Assembly (NCBI GenBank): GCA_027487835.1 | Contig: JAIYCU010000029.1 | Coordinates: 124,001 to 188,000, forward strand | From: Bacteroidota bacterium | GTDB lineage: Bacteria > Bacteroidota > Bacteroidia > UKL13-3 | Length of the DNA: 64,000 bases | Direction of reading: 5' to 3' | Program-made: the position numbers and the translations under genes | In this document: piece by piece, positions 1-9,124 of the stretch | How positions within the stretch are numbered: position 1 is the first letter of the stretch | Layout of the letters: each line of letters starts with the position of its first letter | The notes under the pieces: generated by a model | Databases searched by the model: none | The model's input: the letters and a program-made list of their open reading frames with translations, nothing else | Told to the model about the DNA's origin: nothing

Positions 1-1024
1 AACCCTAGAGAAAATGCTTCCAAATGGGGTAGAATTTATCTTTGTTGGAGCGGCTGATAGAATGGAAATGGAGAAAGTTCCTAAAGCTGGTTATGCCATC
101 GAAGGCCTTTGGATAAGCGGATTACAACGTAGTTTAAGTCCTAAAAACTTACTATTTCCCTTTAAAGTTATATCAAGTGTGTGGCAGTCTTTAAGCATCA
201 TTCATAATTTTAAACCCCACCTTGCTATTGGTTTTGGTGGTTATGCTAGTGGTGCTATGATGTATGCTGCCACTTTAAAAGGCATACCTTCTATGATTCA
301 CGAACAAAATTCTTATGCAGGCATTACCAATAAAATTCTTAGAAATAGGGTTCGAAAAATTGCAGTTGCCTATGAAGGCATGGAGCGGTTTTTTCCTGCC
401 TCAAAAATTATACTTACTGGAAATCCAGTTAGGCCAGATATTCTTACCGCAAAGGATAAATATGGGGCAGCTATTTCTTTTTTCGGTTTGAACCCAAATT
501 GCCCGACTCTCCTAATTATTGGAGGTAGCCTTGGCGCAAGAACCATTAACCAAAGTATGGAAAAAGACTTGCACCTACTACAGCAAAAAAACTATAATAT
601 AATTTGGCAAACAGGTAAGAGTTTTAAAAGTAACATCGCAGCCAATACAAGCACAGAATGCAAGTTTTTTATGGCCCCCTTTATTTATGAAATGGATCTT
701 GCCTATGCAGCGGCAGATGTAGTGATTAGTCGCGCTGGGGCGCTATCCATTGCTGAATTGCAACTTACCGCTAAGGCTACCATACTGGTGCCTTCTCCTA
801 ATGTAAGTGAAGACCATCAAACAAAAAATGCAATGGCCTTGGTAAATAAAAACGCTGCACTTTTAGTAAAGGATTCGGCAGCGCCTACAGATTTAATTCC
901 AACCGCTATTCAATTAATGGAAGATGCCAACTTGCGCCAACAATTATCTACTCAAATTCAAACAATGGCCCTACATAATGCAGCAGAAAAGATTGCGGCC
1001 GAACTATTATCATTAAAGAACTAA
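1..1024 (+). CDS. murG: MurG, UDP-GlcNAc:lipid I N-acetylglucosaminyltransferase (5' end cut by window edge)
   Basis: MurG adds GlcNAc to lipid I to make lipid II on the inner face of the cytoplasmic membrane. The open frame continues to the window edge (codons TLEK precede the first visible Met at 14), and the N-terminal GGTGGH loop is missing, so roughly the first 35 residues lie outside. Visible family motifs are EMEKVPKAGY, GFGGYASG, HEQNSYAGITNK, GGSLGARTIN in the second Rossmann domain, and ISRAGALSIAEL in the nucleotide-sugar site. murC begins 2 nt after the stop, which fits one division and cell-wall operon. A copy of the dispersed CGGTTTGAACC motif lies inside the gene at 484-494, read as GLNP. 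Confidence 0.95.
   Translation, partial: TLEKMLPNGVEFIFVGAADRMEMEKVPKAGYAIEGLWISGLQRSLSPKNLLFPFKVISSVWQSLSIIHNFKPHLAIGFGGYASGAMMYAATLKGIPSMIHEQNSYAGITNKILRNRVRKIAVAYEGMERFFPASKIILTGNPVRPDILTAKDKYGAAISFFGLNPNCPTLLIIGGSLGARTINQSMEKDLHLLQQKNYNIIWQTGKSFKSNIAANTSTECKFFMAPFIYEMDLAYAAADVVISRAGALSIAELQLTAKATILVPSPNVSEDHQTKNAMALVNKNAALLVKDSAAPTDLIPTAIQLMEDANLRQQLSTQIQTMALHNAAEKIAAELLSLKN
484..494 (+). repeat. Dispersed motif CGGTTTGAACC, copy 1 (in murG)
   Basis: Exact 11-mer, flanked as TTTCGGTTTGAACCCAAAT. It is read in frame as GLNP in MurG. Confidence 0.85.
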
Positions 1025-1026
1025 GT

Positions 1027-2412
1027 ATGGAGTTAAAAGACATAAGAATTGCATATTTTTTAGGAATAGGTGGCATTGGTATGAGCGCTATTGCCCGTTA
1101 TTTTGCCCATTTAGGCATAACTGTTTTAGGGTATGATAAAACAGAAACGCTTTTAACAAAAAAGTTAAGTGCAGAGGGCATGTACATTCATTATCAAGAC
1201 CAACCAGAATTGGTTCAAACCTTAAACTTAGAGAAAAAAGATACACTCATAGTATTAACGCCAGCTATTCCTGCAGACCATCAAGAATGGTCTTGGTTTA
1301 AAGAACAAAGGTTTGAAATTAAAAAGCGCTCAGAAGTTTTAGGAATGATTAGCCGCGCCTACAAAACTATTGGCATTGCAGGTACGCATGGTAAAACAAC
1401 TACTTCAACGATGGTTGCCCATTTGCTTGCACAAAGTAGCATTGGTTGTAATGCTTTCTTAGGGGGTATCTCTACCAACTACCAAAGCAATTTAATTTTA
1501 CATGAGAAGGCCGATACTTTGCCCACCTATGAGCAGTTTAATGTGGTAGAGGCAGATGAGTTTGATCGGTCTTTCTTAACTCTTTTTCCAACCTTAGCCG
1601 TTGTTACTTCTACAGACGCAGACCATCTAGATATTTATGGCGAACACAACGCTATGATGGAGTCTTTTTTAGCGTATACAAATAAAATTTTGCCAGGTGG
1701 ACTCCTTTTTCTCAAAGTGGGTTTAGAAATTGCCAGTAAGATTCAAGTGCCTTTTCAGACCTATGGCCTTTCAGAAGCGGCTCAAAATTTTGCCTTTAAC
1801 ATTAGGATTAATGAAGATATTCACCTGTTTGACCTAAACCTTAATCATGAAATTATAACGGATGTAAATCTTGGTATTTCTGGATTACACAATATAGAAA
1901 ATGCTGTTGCTGCCGCCGCAATTGCACTTAAAGTAGGGCTTTCTCATGATGAAATTAAGGAGGGCTTGGCCTCTTTTAAAGGGGTGAAAAGAAGGTTTGA
2001 ATATATTATAAAAGAAAAGTACCGCGTATTTATTGATGATTACGCACATCACCCAGAAGAAATTCGCGCCATTCTTACTTCGGTAAAACGCATGTATCCT
2101 ACGCTTAAATTGGTGGTGGCTTTTCAGCCGCATTTGTTTAGCAGAACGCGCGACTTTGCCGAAGATTTTGCCAATAGTTTATCCTTAGCCGATCAGTTAT
2201 TATTGCTAGATATTTACCCTGCCCGCGAGCTGCCTATTCCTGGTATAAACTCAGCCATGTTGTTAGATAATATCACATGCGTTGAAAAAGAATTATGCAC
2301 CAAAGAACAATTGGTAGAAAGAGTGGCAAGTCTACAACCTGCTTTATTCCTAACCCTAGGTGCAGGTGATATAGATACCTTAGTTGAACCAATTCGTTTA
2401 AAGTTAGTATGA
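1027..2412 (+). CDS. murC: MurC, UDP-N-acetylmuramate--L-alanine ligase
   Basis: MurC is the cytoplasmic ATP-dependent ligase that adds L-Ala to UDP-MurNAc, the first step of stem-peptide synthesis. The 461 residues match the family length. The N-terminal nucleotide-binding loop GIGGIGMS is at about residues 14-20, the ATP-binding P-loop GTHGKTTT at about 119-126, and EADEFDRSF follows in the central domain. The C-terminal ligase domain carries DDYAHHPEEI. The start is 2 nt after the murG stop. The stop overlaps the next start by 4 nt (ATGA), which suggests translational coupling to ftsQ. Confidence 0.97.
   Translation: MELKDIRIAYFLGIGGIGMSAIARYFAHLGITVLGYDKTETLLTKKLSAEGMYIHYQDQPELVQTLNLEKKDTLIVLTPAIPADHQEWSWFKEQRFEIKKRSEVLGMISRAYKTIGIAGTHGKTTTSTMVAHLLAQSSIGCNAFLGGISTNYQSNLILHEKADTLPTYEQFNVVEADEFDRSFLTLFPTLAVVTSTDADHLDIYGEHNAMMESFLAYTNKILPGGLLFLKVGLEIASKIQVPFQTYGLSEAAQNFAFNIRINEDIHLFDLNLNHEIITDVNLGISGLHNIENAVAAAAIALKVGLSHDEIKEGLASFKGVKRRFEYIIKEKYRVFIDDYAHHPEEIRAILTSVKRMYPTLKLVVAFQPHLFSRTRDFAEDFANSLSLADQLLLLDIYPARELPIPGINSAMLLDNITCVEKELCTKEQLVERVASLQPALFLTLGAGDIDTLVEPIRLKLV
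1212..1221 (-). repeat. Dispersed motif, core-only copy (in murC)
   Basis: GGTTCAAACC core with TTGG on the 5' side, but followed by T instead of the usual G, so it matches 10 of the 11 positions. It is read in frame as VQTL. Confidence 0.5.
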
Positions 2413-3209
2413 GCAATGACAAACCATATCCTAAGTGGCTGCGCATCTTGAAAAAGGTGCTGATTGTGGCTGCATGGTTATGTATGTTGGGTGGATTAAT
2501 ATTCACTTTAGCATTTGTCAATAAACAAGAGCAAGAACTTAAGTGTAAAAAGGTAAATATTAGCATCTATCCGCTCGAGGTAAGATTTTATAATAGGCAG
2601 AGAGTTTTTGATGTTATCCGGAATTCCATCCCTCAGCAAAAAAAGCTTATTGGATTGCCCATGAGGCAAATTGATATCCCCAAGTTTGAACTGGAATTAA
2701 CAAAACAAATTCATATCGAAAAGGCGGCTGTGCATATCGATTTACATGGAGAATTAAATATTCGTATTACCCAGCGAGAACCCATCTTAAGGGTAATTAG
2801 ATTTGATGGCACACAGTTTTATTTGGATAAATTTGGGTATAAAATTCCAGTGAGCGAACATTTTACGGCACATGTGCCAATTGCAAACGGAAATATTTTT
2901 GAAAGGTTCGAAAAAGGGGATACGGTGTACTCTTTTGTAGGAAATCAACTATACAATATGGCCTCTTATGTTGATAAAGACCCTTTCCTTAAAGCCTTTA
3001 TTGAACAGATATTTGTAAGAGCCGATAATGAACTTGTCCTTGTCCCAAAAGTGGGCAGGGCATATTTTATTTTTGGCACTACAGAAAACCTTGAAGAAAA
3101 GTTTGAAAAGCTACTTGTTTTTTGTCGGGATGGGTTGAACAGAGTCGGCTGGAATAAGTATAAAAGTATAGATTTAAGATTTAAAGGTCAGGTAATTGGA
3201 AAAAAATAA
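2409..3209 (+). CDS. ftsQ: FtsQ/DivIB-type cell division protein
   Basis: FtsQ is a bitopic membrane protein that links early and late divisome components. The 266-residue product has a short basic cytoplasmic N-terminus, one membrane segment at about residues 14-35, and a periplasmic part whose start looks POTRA-like (about 43-125, including KAAVHIDLHGELNIRITQREP). Sequence conservation of FtsQ is low across bacteria, so the call rests on length, topology, this region and the position between murC and ftsA. It overlaps murC by 4 nt and lies 9 nt before ftsA. Confidence 0.88.
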   Translation: MSNDKPYPKWLRILKKVLIVAAWLCMLGGLIFTLAFVNKQEQELKCKKVNISIYPLEVRFYNRQRVFDVIRNSIPQQKKLIGLPMRQIDIPKFELELTKQIHIEKAAVHIDLHGELNIRITQREPILRVIRFDGTQFYLDKFGYKIPVSEHFTAHVPIANGNIFERFEKGDTVYSFVGNQLYNMASYVDKDPFLKAFIEQIFVRADNELVLVPKVGRAYFIFGTTENLEEKFEKLLVFCRDGLNRVGWNKYKSIDLRFKGQVIGKK

Positions 3210-3218
3210 TTAGGTAGC

Positions 3219-4535
3219 ATGTCAAGTGTAATTATAGGATTAGATATTGGAACCACTAAGGTTTGCGCCATAGTTGGTAGAAGAAATGAGCACGGTAAAA
3301 TTGAGGTGCTTGGCATGGGAAAGGCCGAGAGTCTTGGTGTTATCCGTGGCGAGGTGCGTAACATTGAAAAAACAGTTAAGGCCATCAATGAAGCCATTGA
3401 AAAAGCACGCCAATCCTTACTAAAGAATGAAATTAAGTTAGTCTTACACAGTGTGCATGTTGGCATTGCGGGTCAACATATCAAAAGTTTGCAGCATAGA
3501 AATAGCATCAGCTTGGGTACGGAAGCAGTGGAAGTAAGCCGTGAAGATGTAAAACGACTCATTGCTGATACCAATAAATTAGCGCTTTCCCCTGGAGATA
3601 AGATAATCCATGTATTAGCCCAAGAATATGCCGTAGATGATTGGGGAGATGTGCTTGATCCTATTGGAATGTCGGGAGTTAGGTTAGCCTCCAACTTTCA
3701 TATCATCACGGGTAATGTAGATGCCATTACAAATATTTATAAGAGTGTTGACCGTGCTGGGTTAGAAGTTGCTGAACTTATTCTTGAACCACTTTCTTCT
3801 TCTGAAGCCGTGTTAACGCCTGAAGAAATGGAAGCAGGTGTATGTTTAGTAGATATTGGTGGTGGAACCACAGACCTTGCCATTTTTAAAAATGGCATCA
3901 TTCGTCATACTGCAGTGATTCCTTTTGGCGGTAATATCATCACCAAAGATGTAGAGGAAGGATGCAATGTATTAAAGAACCAAGCCGAAGCCCTGAAAGT
4001 GAAGTTTGGTTCAGCCCTAGCAGATGAAAATAAAGAAAATGAAATTGTTTCTATCCCAAGTTTCCATGGAAGACCTCCAAAAGAGGTTTCTGTGAAAAAT
4101 CTTGCAATGGTTATTCAAGCAAGGGTAGAAGAAATTTTTGAATCTGTATTATACGAAATTAAAAGCGCTAGGTTAGAACATAAACTAAATGCAGGTATCG
4201 TAATTACAGGTGGTGGGTCGCAGCTTAAACATATTGATAAACTTGCAGAATACGTTACTAGTTTGGATGCAAGAATTGGGTATGCCAATGAGCACATCGG
4301 TAAAACTTTTGTGGAGGAAATCAAAAGCCCAATTTATGCAACAGGTGTTGGATTGGTTATTAAAGGCCTAATGGCTGCCGAAGAAAGAGCTGCTATAAAC
4401 ACGCTTAAAGATAAAGGTGAACGCAAAAAAGCCGAATCGGATGGCGAAGGAAAGCTAACTACTGGGTTTATTAAAAGACTGGTTGAAAGAGGAAAAAATT
4501 GGCTTAATGATGATAAAGATCTAAGTGATTTCTAA
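3219..4535 (+). CDS. ftsA: FtsA, actin-like cell division protein
   Basis: FtsA is the actin-fold ATPase that tethers FtsZ to the membrane and recruits the divisome. Visible are phosphate-1 GLDIGTTKVCAIVG at about residues 7-20, phosphate-2 VDIGGGTTDLAIF near 212, and the adenosine motif ITGGGSQLKHI near 329. The C-terminus ends in a basic, amphipathic stretch (FIKRLVERGKNWL), as expected for the membrane-targeting helix. The 438 residues are a little longer than the E. coli protein, as is common in Bacteroidota. ftsZ starts 27 nt downstream. Confidence 0.97.
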   Translation: MSSVIIGLDIGTTKVCAIVGRRNEHGKIEVLGMGKAESLGVIRGEVRNIEKTVKAINEAIEKARQSLLKNEIKLVLHSVHVGIAGQHIKSLQHRNSISLGTEAVEVSREDVKRLIADTNKLALSPGDKIIHVLAQEYAVDDWGDVLDPIGMSGVRLASNFHIITGNVDAITNIYKSVDRAGLEVAELILEPLSSSEAVLTPEEMEAGVCLVDIGGGTTDLAIFKNGIIRHTAVIPFGGNIITKDVEEGCNVLKNQAEALKVKFGSALADENKENEIVSIPSFHGRPPKEVSVKNLAMVIQARVEEIFESVLYEIKSARLEHKLNAGIVITGGGSQLKHIDKLAEYVTSLDARIGYANEHIGKTFVEEIKSPIYATGVGLVIKGLMAAEERAAINTLKDKGERKKAESDGEGKLTTGFIKRLVERGKNWLNDDKDLSDF

Positions 4536-4562
4536 TTATTAACCCTACAGAAAATACAGAAT

Positions 4563-6164
4563 ATGGAAAGTTCATTAAAATTTAATTTGCCAAAAGACAG
4601 GGCATCCATTATCAAAGTGTTGGGTGTTGGCGGTGGCGGCTCAAATGCCGTTAATTATATGTATAGTCAAGGAATTAAAGGCGTTGACTTTATGGTTTGT
4701 AATACAGATTTACAAGCCTTAGAGGCAAGCCCCATTCCAACTAAAATTCAATTAGGTGCTAGCCTTACCGAAGGCCTTGGCGCAGGCTCTAACCCAGAAG
4801 TGGGTAAGAACTCTGCCATGGAAGCCATTGAAGATATTATTGAGATGTTGGGTGTAAATACCAAAATGGTATTTATAACAGCTGGCATGGGCGGAGGTAC
4901 TGGTACCGGTGCTGCGCCAATTATTGCTAAAACGGCCAGAGAAATGGGAATCTTAACAGTAGGCATTGTTACCACTCCCTTTACTTTTGAAGGTAAAAGA
5001 CGCATTGAATACGCCAAAGAAGGTATTGAGGCGCTCAAGAACAGTGTAGATTGCTTACTGATTATTTCTAATGATAAGATTAAGGAAATGTATGGTAATC
5101 TACCCATGCGCCAAGCCTTAGGTTATGCCAACGAAATTCTAAACACCGCCGCAAAAGGAATTGCAGAAGTAATTACATACCCTGGTGATATCAACGTAGA
5201 TTTTGAAGATGTAAGAACCGTTATGCGTTTTAGCGGCGTAGCGCTCATGGGTTCAGCCAAAGCAAACGGAGAACAACGTGCCTTAGAAGCTGTTAAAAAT
5301 GCACTCAATTCACCACTGCTTAACGATAGTAGAATCACCGGTGCCAAGAATATTCTATTAAACATTAGTACTGCCCAAGGTGCATTTGAATTACTCATGG
5401 ATGAGTTTAGCCTCATCTCTGATTATATTCAAGAGGAAAGTGGCTTTACAGCAGAAATGATCATTGGTACCAGTTATGATGATACGCTTGAAGATAATAT
5501 TTCTGTAACCATTATCGCAACAGGCTTTGAAGCCGGGCCAAGAGAAAATAAAATTATCATTGGAAACGTAGATTCTGCTATTACTTCCCTTAATTCCTTC
5601 TCAAGTAAATCAGTCGAAAATCACATCCCTACAAGCACAATTCAAAATAACCCAAGCCCACAAGCCAACACCATTTTACCAGTTCCACCTGTTGAAATTA
5701 GATTTAACTTGGACGAAATATTGAGTGAGTCGAAAATTGAAATCGAAAGCAATCCTTTAGAAATGAACCTTCGCATCGAAGAAGAAATTTTTGAGGAGGA
5801 TGCAATAGATCAATATTCTGACATCAACGAGGGGCTTCAAAATAACGAGATTATATCTAAGTCTAATACAACCGAGCCATTTAATGATCCCTATCCCGAC
5901 TTTTCTGCAGAGGACCAACAAAGGAAAATTGAAAGTAAAGTCAATAGAATCAAAACCCTTATGGACCTAAACGTGAGTATTAAGTCGCCACAAGGTCTAA
6001 GAGATATGGAAAAAGAACCCGCCTACAAACGTAAAATGAAAAGGCTAAACGAAGTGCCACTTTCTTCGGCTTCGCAAGTGTCTAGGTTAAGTTTGTTTGA
6101 AGATGAATCGGGTCGGCCAGAAATAAAAAGCAATAACTCTTTCCTACATGATAATGTAGACTAA
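4563..6164 (+). CDS. ftsZ: FtsZ, tubulin-like division GTPase, with long C-terminal linker
   Basis: FtsZ polymerises into the cytokinetic ring. The GTPase core has GVGGGGSNAV at about residues 21-30 and the tubulin signature GGGTGTGAAP at about 110-119. The 533 residues exceed the usual 380 or so because of a linker of roughly 200 residues rich in Asn, Glu and Ser from about residue 340. The extreme C-terminus, RLSLFEDESG then NNSFLHDNVD, is the tail I associate with Bacteroidota FtsZ and probably binds FtsA. It follows ftsA by 27 nt. A radical SAM gene begins 3 nt after its stop. Confidence 0.97.
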   Translation: MESSLKFNLPKDRASIIKVLGVGGGGSNAVNYMYSQGIKGVDFMVCNTDLQALEASPIPTKIQLGASLTEGLGAGSNPEVGKNSAMEAIEDIIEMLGVNTKMVFITAGMGGGTGTGAAPIIAKTAREMGILTVGIVTTPFTFEGKRRIEYAKEGIEALKNSVDCLLIISNDKIKEMYGNLPMRQALGYANEILNTAAKGIAEVITYPGDINVDFEDVRTVMRFSGVALMGSAKANGEQRALEAVKNALNSPLLNDSRITGAKNILLNISTAQGAFELLMDEFSLISDYIQEESGFTAEMIIGTSYDDTLEDNISVTIIATGFEAGPRENKIIIGNVDSAITSLNSFSSKSVENHIPTSTIQNNPSPQANTILPVPPVEIRFNLDEILSESKIEIESNPLEMNLRIEEEIFEEDAIDQYSDINEGLQNNEIISKSNTTEPFNDPYPDFSAEDQQRKIESKVNRIKTLMDLNVSIKSPQGLRDMEKEPAYKRKMKRLNEVPLSSASQVSRLSLFEDESGRPEIKSNNSFLHDNVD

Positions 6165-6167
6165 CCA

Positions 6168-7187
6168 ATGAATCTAAATATTGCGGATGGTTTAAATTTC
6201 TTTTCTAAACTCAATCATAAAAAAATTGCGAATGCAATTAAGCTATACCTAAGTTTTAAACTTTCTCTTTTCTTTAAAAGACCCATTCACTGGGGAATGC
6301 CGGTGGTTATGGAAATTGAACCTACCACGAGCTGCAACCTTAGATGCCCGCAGTGCCCAAGTGGTTTAAGAGAATTTTCTCGCAATACGGGAATGCTCGA
6401 CCTACCCCTGTACCGCAAAATTATTGATGAATTGCATGGAGAACTGATGTATCTCATTCTCTATTTTCAAGGGGAACCCTTTTTAAATAAGAACTTCTTG
6501 GAGTTTGTAAAATATGCAGCAGCTAAAAATGTATATACTGCAACTTCTAGCAATGGTCATTATTTTACGGATGAAATGGCAAGGGCCACAGTAGAAAGCG
6601 GCCTTGACCGACTCATCATTTCTATGGATGGGATTACCCAAGAAACTTATCAAAAATACAGGGTAGGAGGGAACCTCGAAAAGGTGTTAGCTGGCACAGA
6701 ACGCTTGGTATATTGGAAGAAAAAACTGGGTAAAAGTACCCCAAATATCATCTGGCAGTTTATTGCTTTTAAACACAACGAACACCAAATCCCTGAACTA
6801 AAAAGAAGGGCCAAAGAATTAGGGGTAGATGAATTAGGCATTAAAACAGCCCAAATTTATGACTATCAGCATACCGATGACCTCATCCCAGAAGATGAAG
6901 CCTTAAGTCGTTACAAAAAAACAGACCAAGGCTATGTAATTAAAAATGAATTATTGAACCAATGCTGGCGCATGTGGCGTGGTTCTGTTATTACCTGGGA
7001 CGGACTTGTAGTGCCTTGTTGCTTTGACAAAGATGCCACACATCGTTTTGGTGATGTTAGCACCGATTCGTTTGCCAAAGTTTGGAAAAGCGATTTATAC
7101 AATAACTTCCGATCTGCAATCTTACGTTCGCGCAAGGAAATAGACATTTGCACCAATTGCACCGAAGGCACCAAGGTTTGGGCTTAA
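6168..7187 (+). CDS. Radical SAM/SPASM domain protein of unknown substrate
   Basis: The radical SAM cluster motif CNLRCPQC (CxxxCxxC) lies at about residues 56-63 and should bind the [4Fe-4S]-SAM centre. The C-terminal part carries more cysteines (CWRMW near 264, VVPCCFDKD near 283, CTNC near 331) in SPASM style, expected to hold auxiliary Fe-S clusters as in peptide-modifying enzymes. No precursor peptide gene is visible next to it. The start is the ATG 3 nt after the ftsZ stop, so it is probably co-transcribed with the division genes. An internal Met near residue 44 is a possible alternative start. The substrate is unknown. Confidence 0.85.
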   Translation: MNLNIADGLNFFSKLNHKKIANAIKLYLSFKLSLFFKRPIHWGMPVVMEIEPTTSCNLRCPQCPSGLREFSRNTGMLDLPLYRKIIDELHGELMYLILYFQGEPFLNKNFLEFVKYAAAKNVYTATSSNGHYFTDEMARATVESGLDRLIISMDGITQETYQKYRVGGNLEKVLAGTERLVYWKKKLGKSTPNIIWQFIAFKHNEHQIPELKRRAKELGVDELGIKTAQIYDYQHTDDLIPEDEALSRYKKTDQGYVIKNELLNQCWRMWRGSVITWDGLVVPCCFDKDATHRFGDVSTDSFAKVWKSDLYNNFRSAILRSRKEIDICTNCTEGTKVWA

Positions 7188-7188
7188 G

Positions 7189-7947
7189 CTATTGGTTCAG
7201 CCATTGCTTAAAATCTGAAGCACGCTCCCTGCTCACCAAAACTTCTTCTGCTACAGATGGACTCAGTTGAATTTTTAACTTGCCGTTAAAATAACTTGTG
7301 ATACTTTCAATCGATTCAAGCTTCGATAAATACTGTCGGTTCAGCCTGAAAAATAATTTTGGATCAACCATACCCTCCAGTTCATCCAAGGTATGATCAA
7401 TAATATACTTTTTCTGTTCTTTTGTTATGAGGTAAACTACTTTCTCAGTAGCATTAAAATAAGCAAGTTCGTTCGTAGGAATGGAAATGTATTTTTGACC
7501 CATTTTTACCAAAAACCTTTGTTTAAAAATAGGTGCAGATTTTTGATTTAAAGAAACCAAGAGCGCTTCAATGTCTAAGGCTGGGGAGTGGGTATGAATC
7601 TTTTTAAACTTCTCTAAGGCTTGTTGCAAAGCATCTATATCAATGGGCTTTAGCAGGTAATCAATGCTATTTACTTTAAAGGCTTTTAAGGCAAATTCAT
7701 CATAAGCAGTAGTAAATATAATGGGAACTGTAACATTAATTCTATTGAAAATTTCAAAGCTTTGTCCATCGGCCAATTCAATGTCCATAAGCGCCAATTG
7801 TGCATCTTTATGCTTTTCAAAGAGCGCTACTGCGCCGGCAATGGTATCGGCTGTGCCTAAAATTTCAGTCTCGGGCATCAACTCCTTCACCATTTTACTG
7901 ATGCGTCTTAATGCCGGTAACTCATCTTCAATAATTAAAATTTTCAT
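7189..7947 (-). CDS. LytTR-family response regulator
   Basis: The 252 residues have an N-terminal CheY-like receiver (acidic pair IEDE at about 7-10, phosphoacceptor Asp55 in LMDIEL, Lys in YLLKPID near 104) and a C-terminal LytTR DNA-binding domain (RFLVKMGQKYISIPTNELAYF, then RLNRQYLS). It should bind DNA when phosphorylated by the kinase encoded just upstream; 4 nt separate the two genes. The pair runs opposite to the ftsZ cluster, and its stop lies 1 nt beyond the stop of the radical SAM gene, so the two units converge tightly. Targets are not evident. Confidence 0.95.
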   Translation of the reverse strand: MKILIIEDELPALRRISKMVKELMPETEILGTADTIAGAVALFEKHKDAQLALMDIELADGQSFEIFNRINVTVPIIFTTAYDEFALKAFKVNSIDYLLKPIDIDALQQALEKFKKIHTHSPALDIEALLVSLNQKSAPIFKQRFLVKMGQKYISIPTNELAYFNATEKVVYLITKEQKKYIIDHTLDELEGMVDPKLFFRLNRQYLSKLESIESITSYFNGKLKIQLSPSVAEEVLVSRERASDFKQWLNQ

Positions 7948-7951
7948 CGCT

Positions 7952-8986
7952 TTAAATTAAAGGTACACATACAGAAAAAGTGCCGTTTTCATTGCTTATT
8001 TCAACCGTTTCCTCGCTCACAATTGCATACCTGTTTTTAATATTTTGTAACCCAATGCCATTGCTTTCTGTGAGTATTGTTTTTGGCTGTAAGTTGTTAT
8101 TTACACAAAGTTTTTGGTTAATAATTCCTATGGAAACAAGGAGCGGTTTTTCTTTGCTTATTACATTATGTTTAATCGCATTCTCTAACAGCATTTGCAA
8201 GGTTAGGGTCACAATTTCTTTGTGCAGCCAATGGGATGGAATGTCAATGTCTACCTTAAAATTTTCTCCAAATCTAATTTGGTACAGAAAAACATAACTC
8301 TTTAAAAAGTCGAGCTCTTCTCCCAAACTCACGGTTTCCTTATCCTTTTGCGACAATAAATACCGATAAACAGAGGAAAGCTTTTGCACAAACCGTGAGG
8401 CAATGGCAGGCTCTTCATCAATGAGTCCAGCAAGGGTATTTAGCGCATTAAATAAGAAATGCGGATTCACTTGGTTCTTTAAACTTTCAAACTCTGCACT
8501 GATGGTTATTCGCTTTAAGGCTTCCTTTTCTAAGGTAGATTTGCGCCAATGATTAAAGAATTCGTTGGCAACCATGATGGCATTAATCAATAAGGTAATG
8601 TTTACCGTGATGATTAAAAAAATAACATTTTCTTTTGAACCTAACTCACATGGAAATCCCAAAATAGGTTCATAAAAATACAAGTTAAAAATATAATAAC
8701 TTAAAATAGGCCAAAGTAAGGCCACCACTAGGGCTGCCATAATTTTCTTTCTAGGCTCTTTTTCCCAACTTAGTCTTTCAAACGGACCCGCCTTTATCAA
8801 GGCCATGTTTCCATTCCAAATAAAGGCTATAAACAAAAAGTTCCAAGCAAAACCCCTAAACCAACCTTCAAGATTTTGGAGCGCTGGCTTGTCTGCAATA
8901 ATGCTTAGCCCGAATAGCATGGCTAGCACTAAGATAATAGCGTGTCTAATAAGAATATCTTTTTTGTCGAAAAAGTGTCCTTGCAT
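7952..8986 (-). CDS. LytS/YehU-type sensor histidine kinase
   Basis: The product has 344 residues with about four N-terminal membrane segments (about 13-30, 43-58, 83-103 and 120-140), then a coiled region and the His_kinase domain motif NQVNPHFLFNALN with the phosphorylated His at about 176. A degenerate HATPase region follows (LLENAIKHN, then NGIGLQNIKNRY). No extracellular sensor domain is visible, so sensing is probably within the membrane. It is the first gene of a two-gene operon with the LytTR regulator. The divergent interval to mrp contains a copy of the dispersed motif. Confidence 0.95.
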   Translation of the reverse strand: MQGHFFDKKDILIRHAIILVLAMLFGLSIIADKPALQNLEGWFRGFAWNFLFIAFIWNGNMALIKAGPFERLSWEKEPRKKIMAALVVALLWPILSYYIFNLYFYEPILGFPCELGSKENVIFLIITVNITLLINAIMVANEFFNHWRKSTLEKEALKRITISAEFESLKNQVNPHFLFNALNTLAGLIDEEPAIASRFVQKLSSVYRYLLSQKDKETVSLGEELDFLKSYVFLYQIRFGENFKVDIDIPSHWLHKEIVTLTLQMLLENAIKHNVISKEKPLLVSIGIINQKLCVNNNLQPKTILTESNGIGLQNIKNRYAIVSEETVEISNENGTFSVCVPLI

Positions 8987-9022
8987 GGTGTCACAAAGAT
9001 GCTGTTTTAGTTCTTTTTATTT

Positions 9023-9033
9023 CGGTTTGAACC
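9023..9033 (+). repeat. Dispersed motif, copy 2 (intergenic, symmetric arms)
   Basis: TTCGGTTTGAACCGATAA lies between the divergent kinase gene and mrp. The right flank GA makes perfect inverted arms TCGGTT/AACCGA around TG. Confidence 0.85.
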
Positions 9034-9124
9034 GATAAAGCAGAAAGTTTAATGGATGAAGTTGAGTTTTCTTGCACTGCAACAAAAAGCCACGATATTT
9101 GTTGACTTTTTAAATATAGTTAGC

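Noticed and set aside
4748-5107. A 119-codon frame antisense to ftsZ.
   Set aside because: It lies opposite the conserved GTPase core and has no family resemblance.
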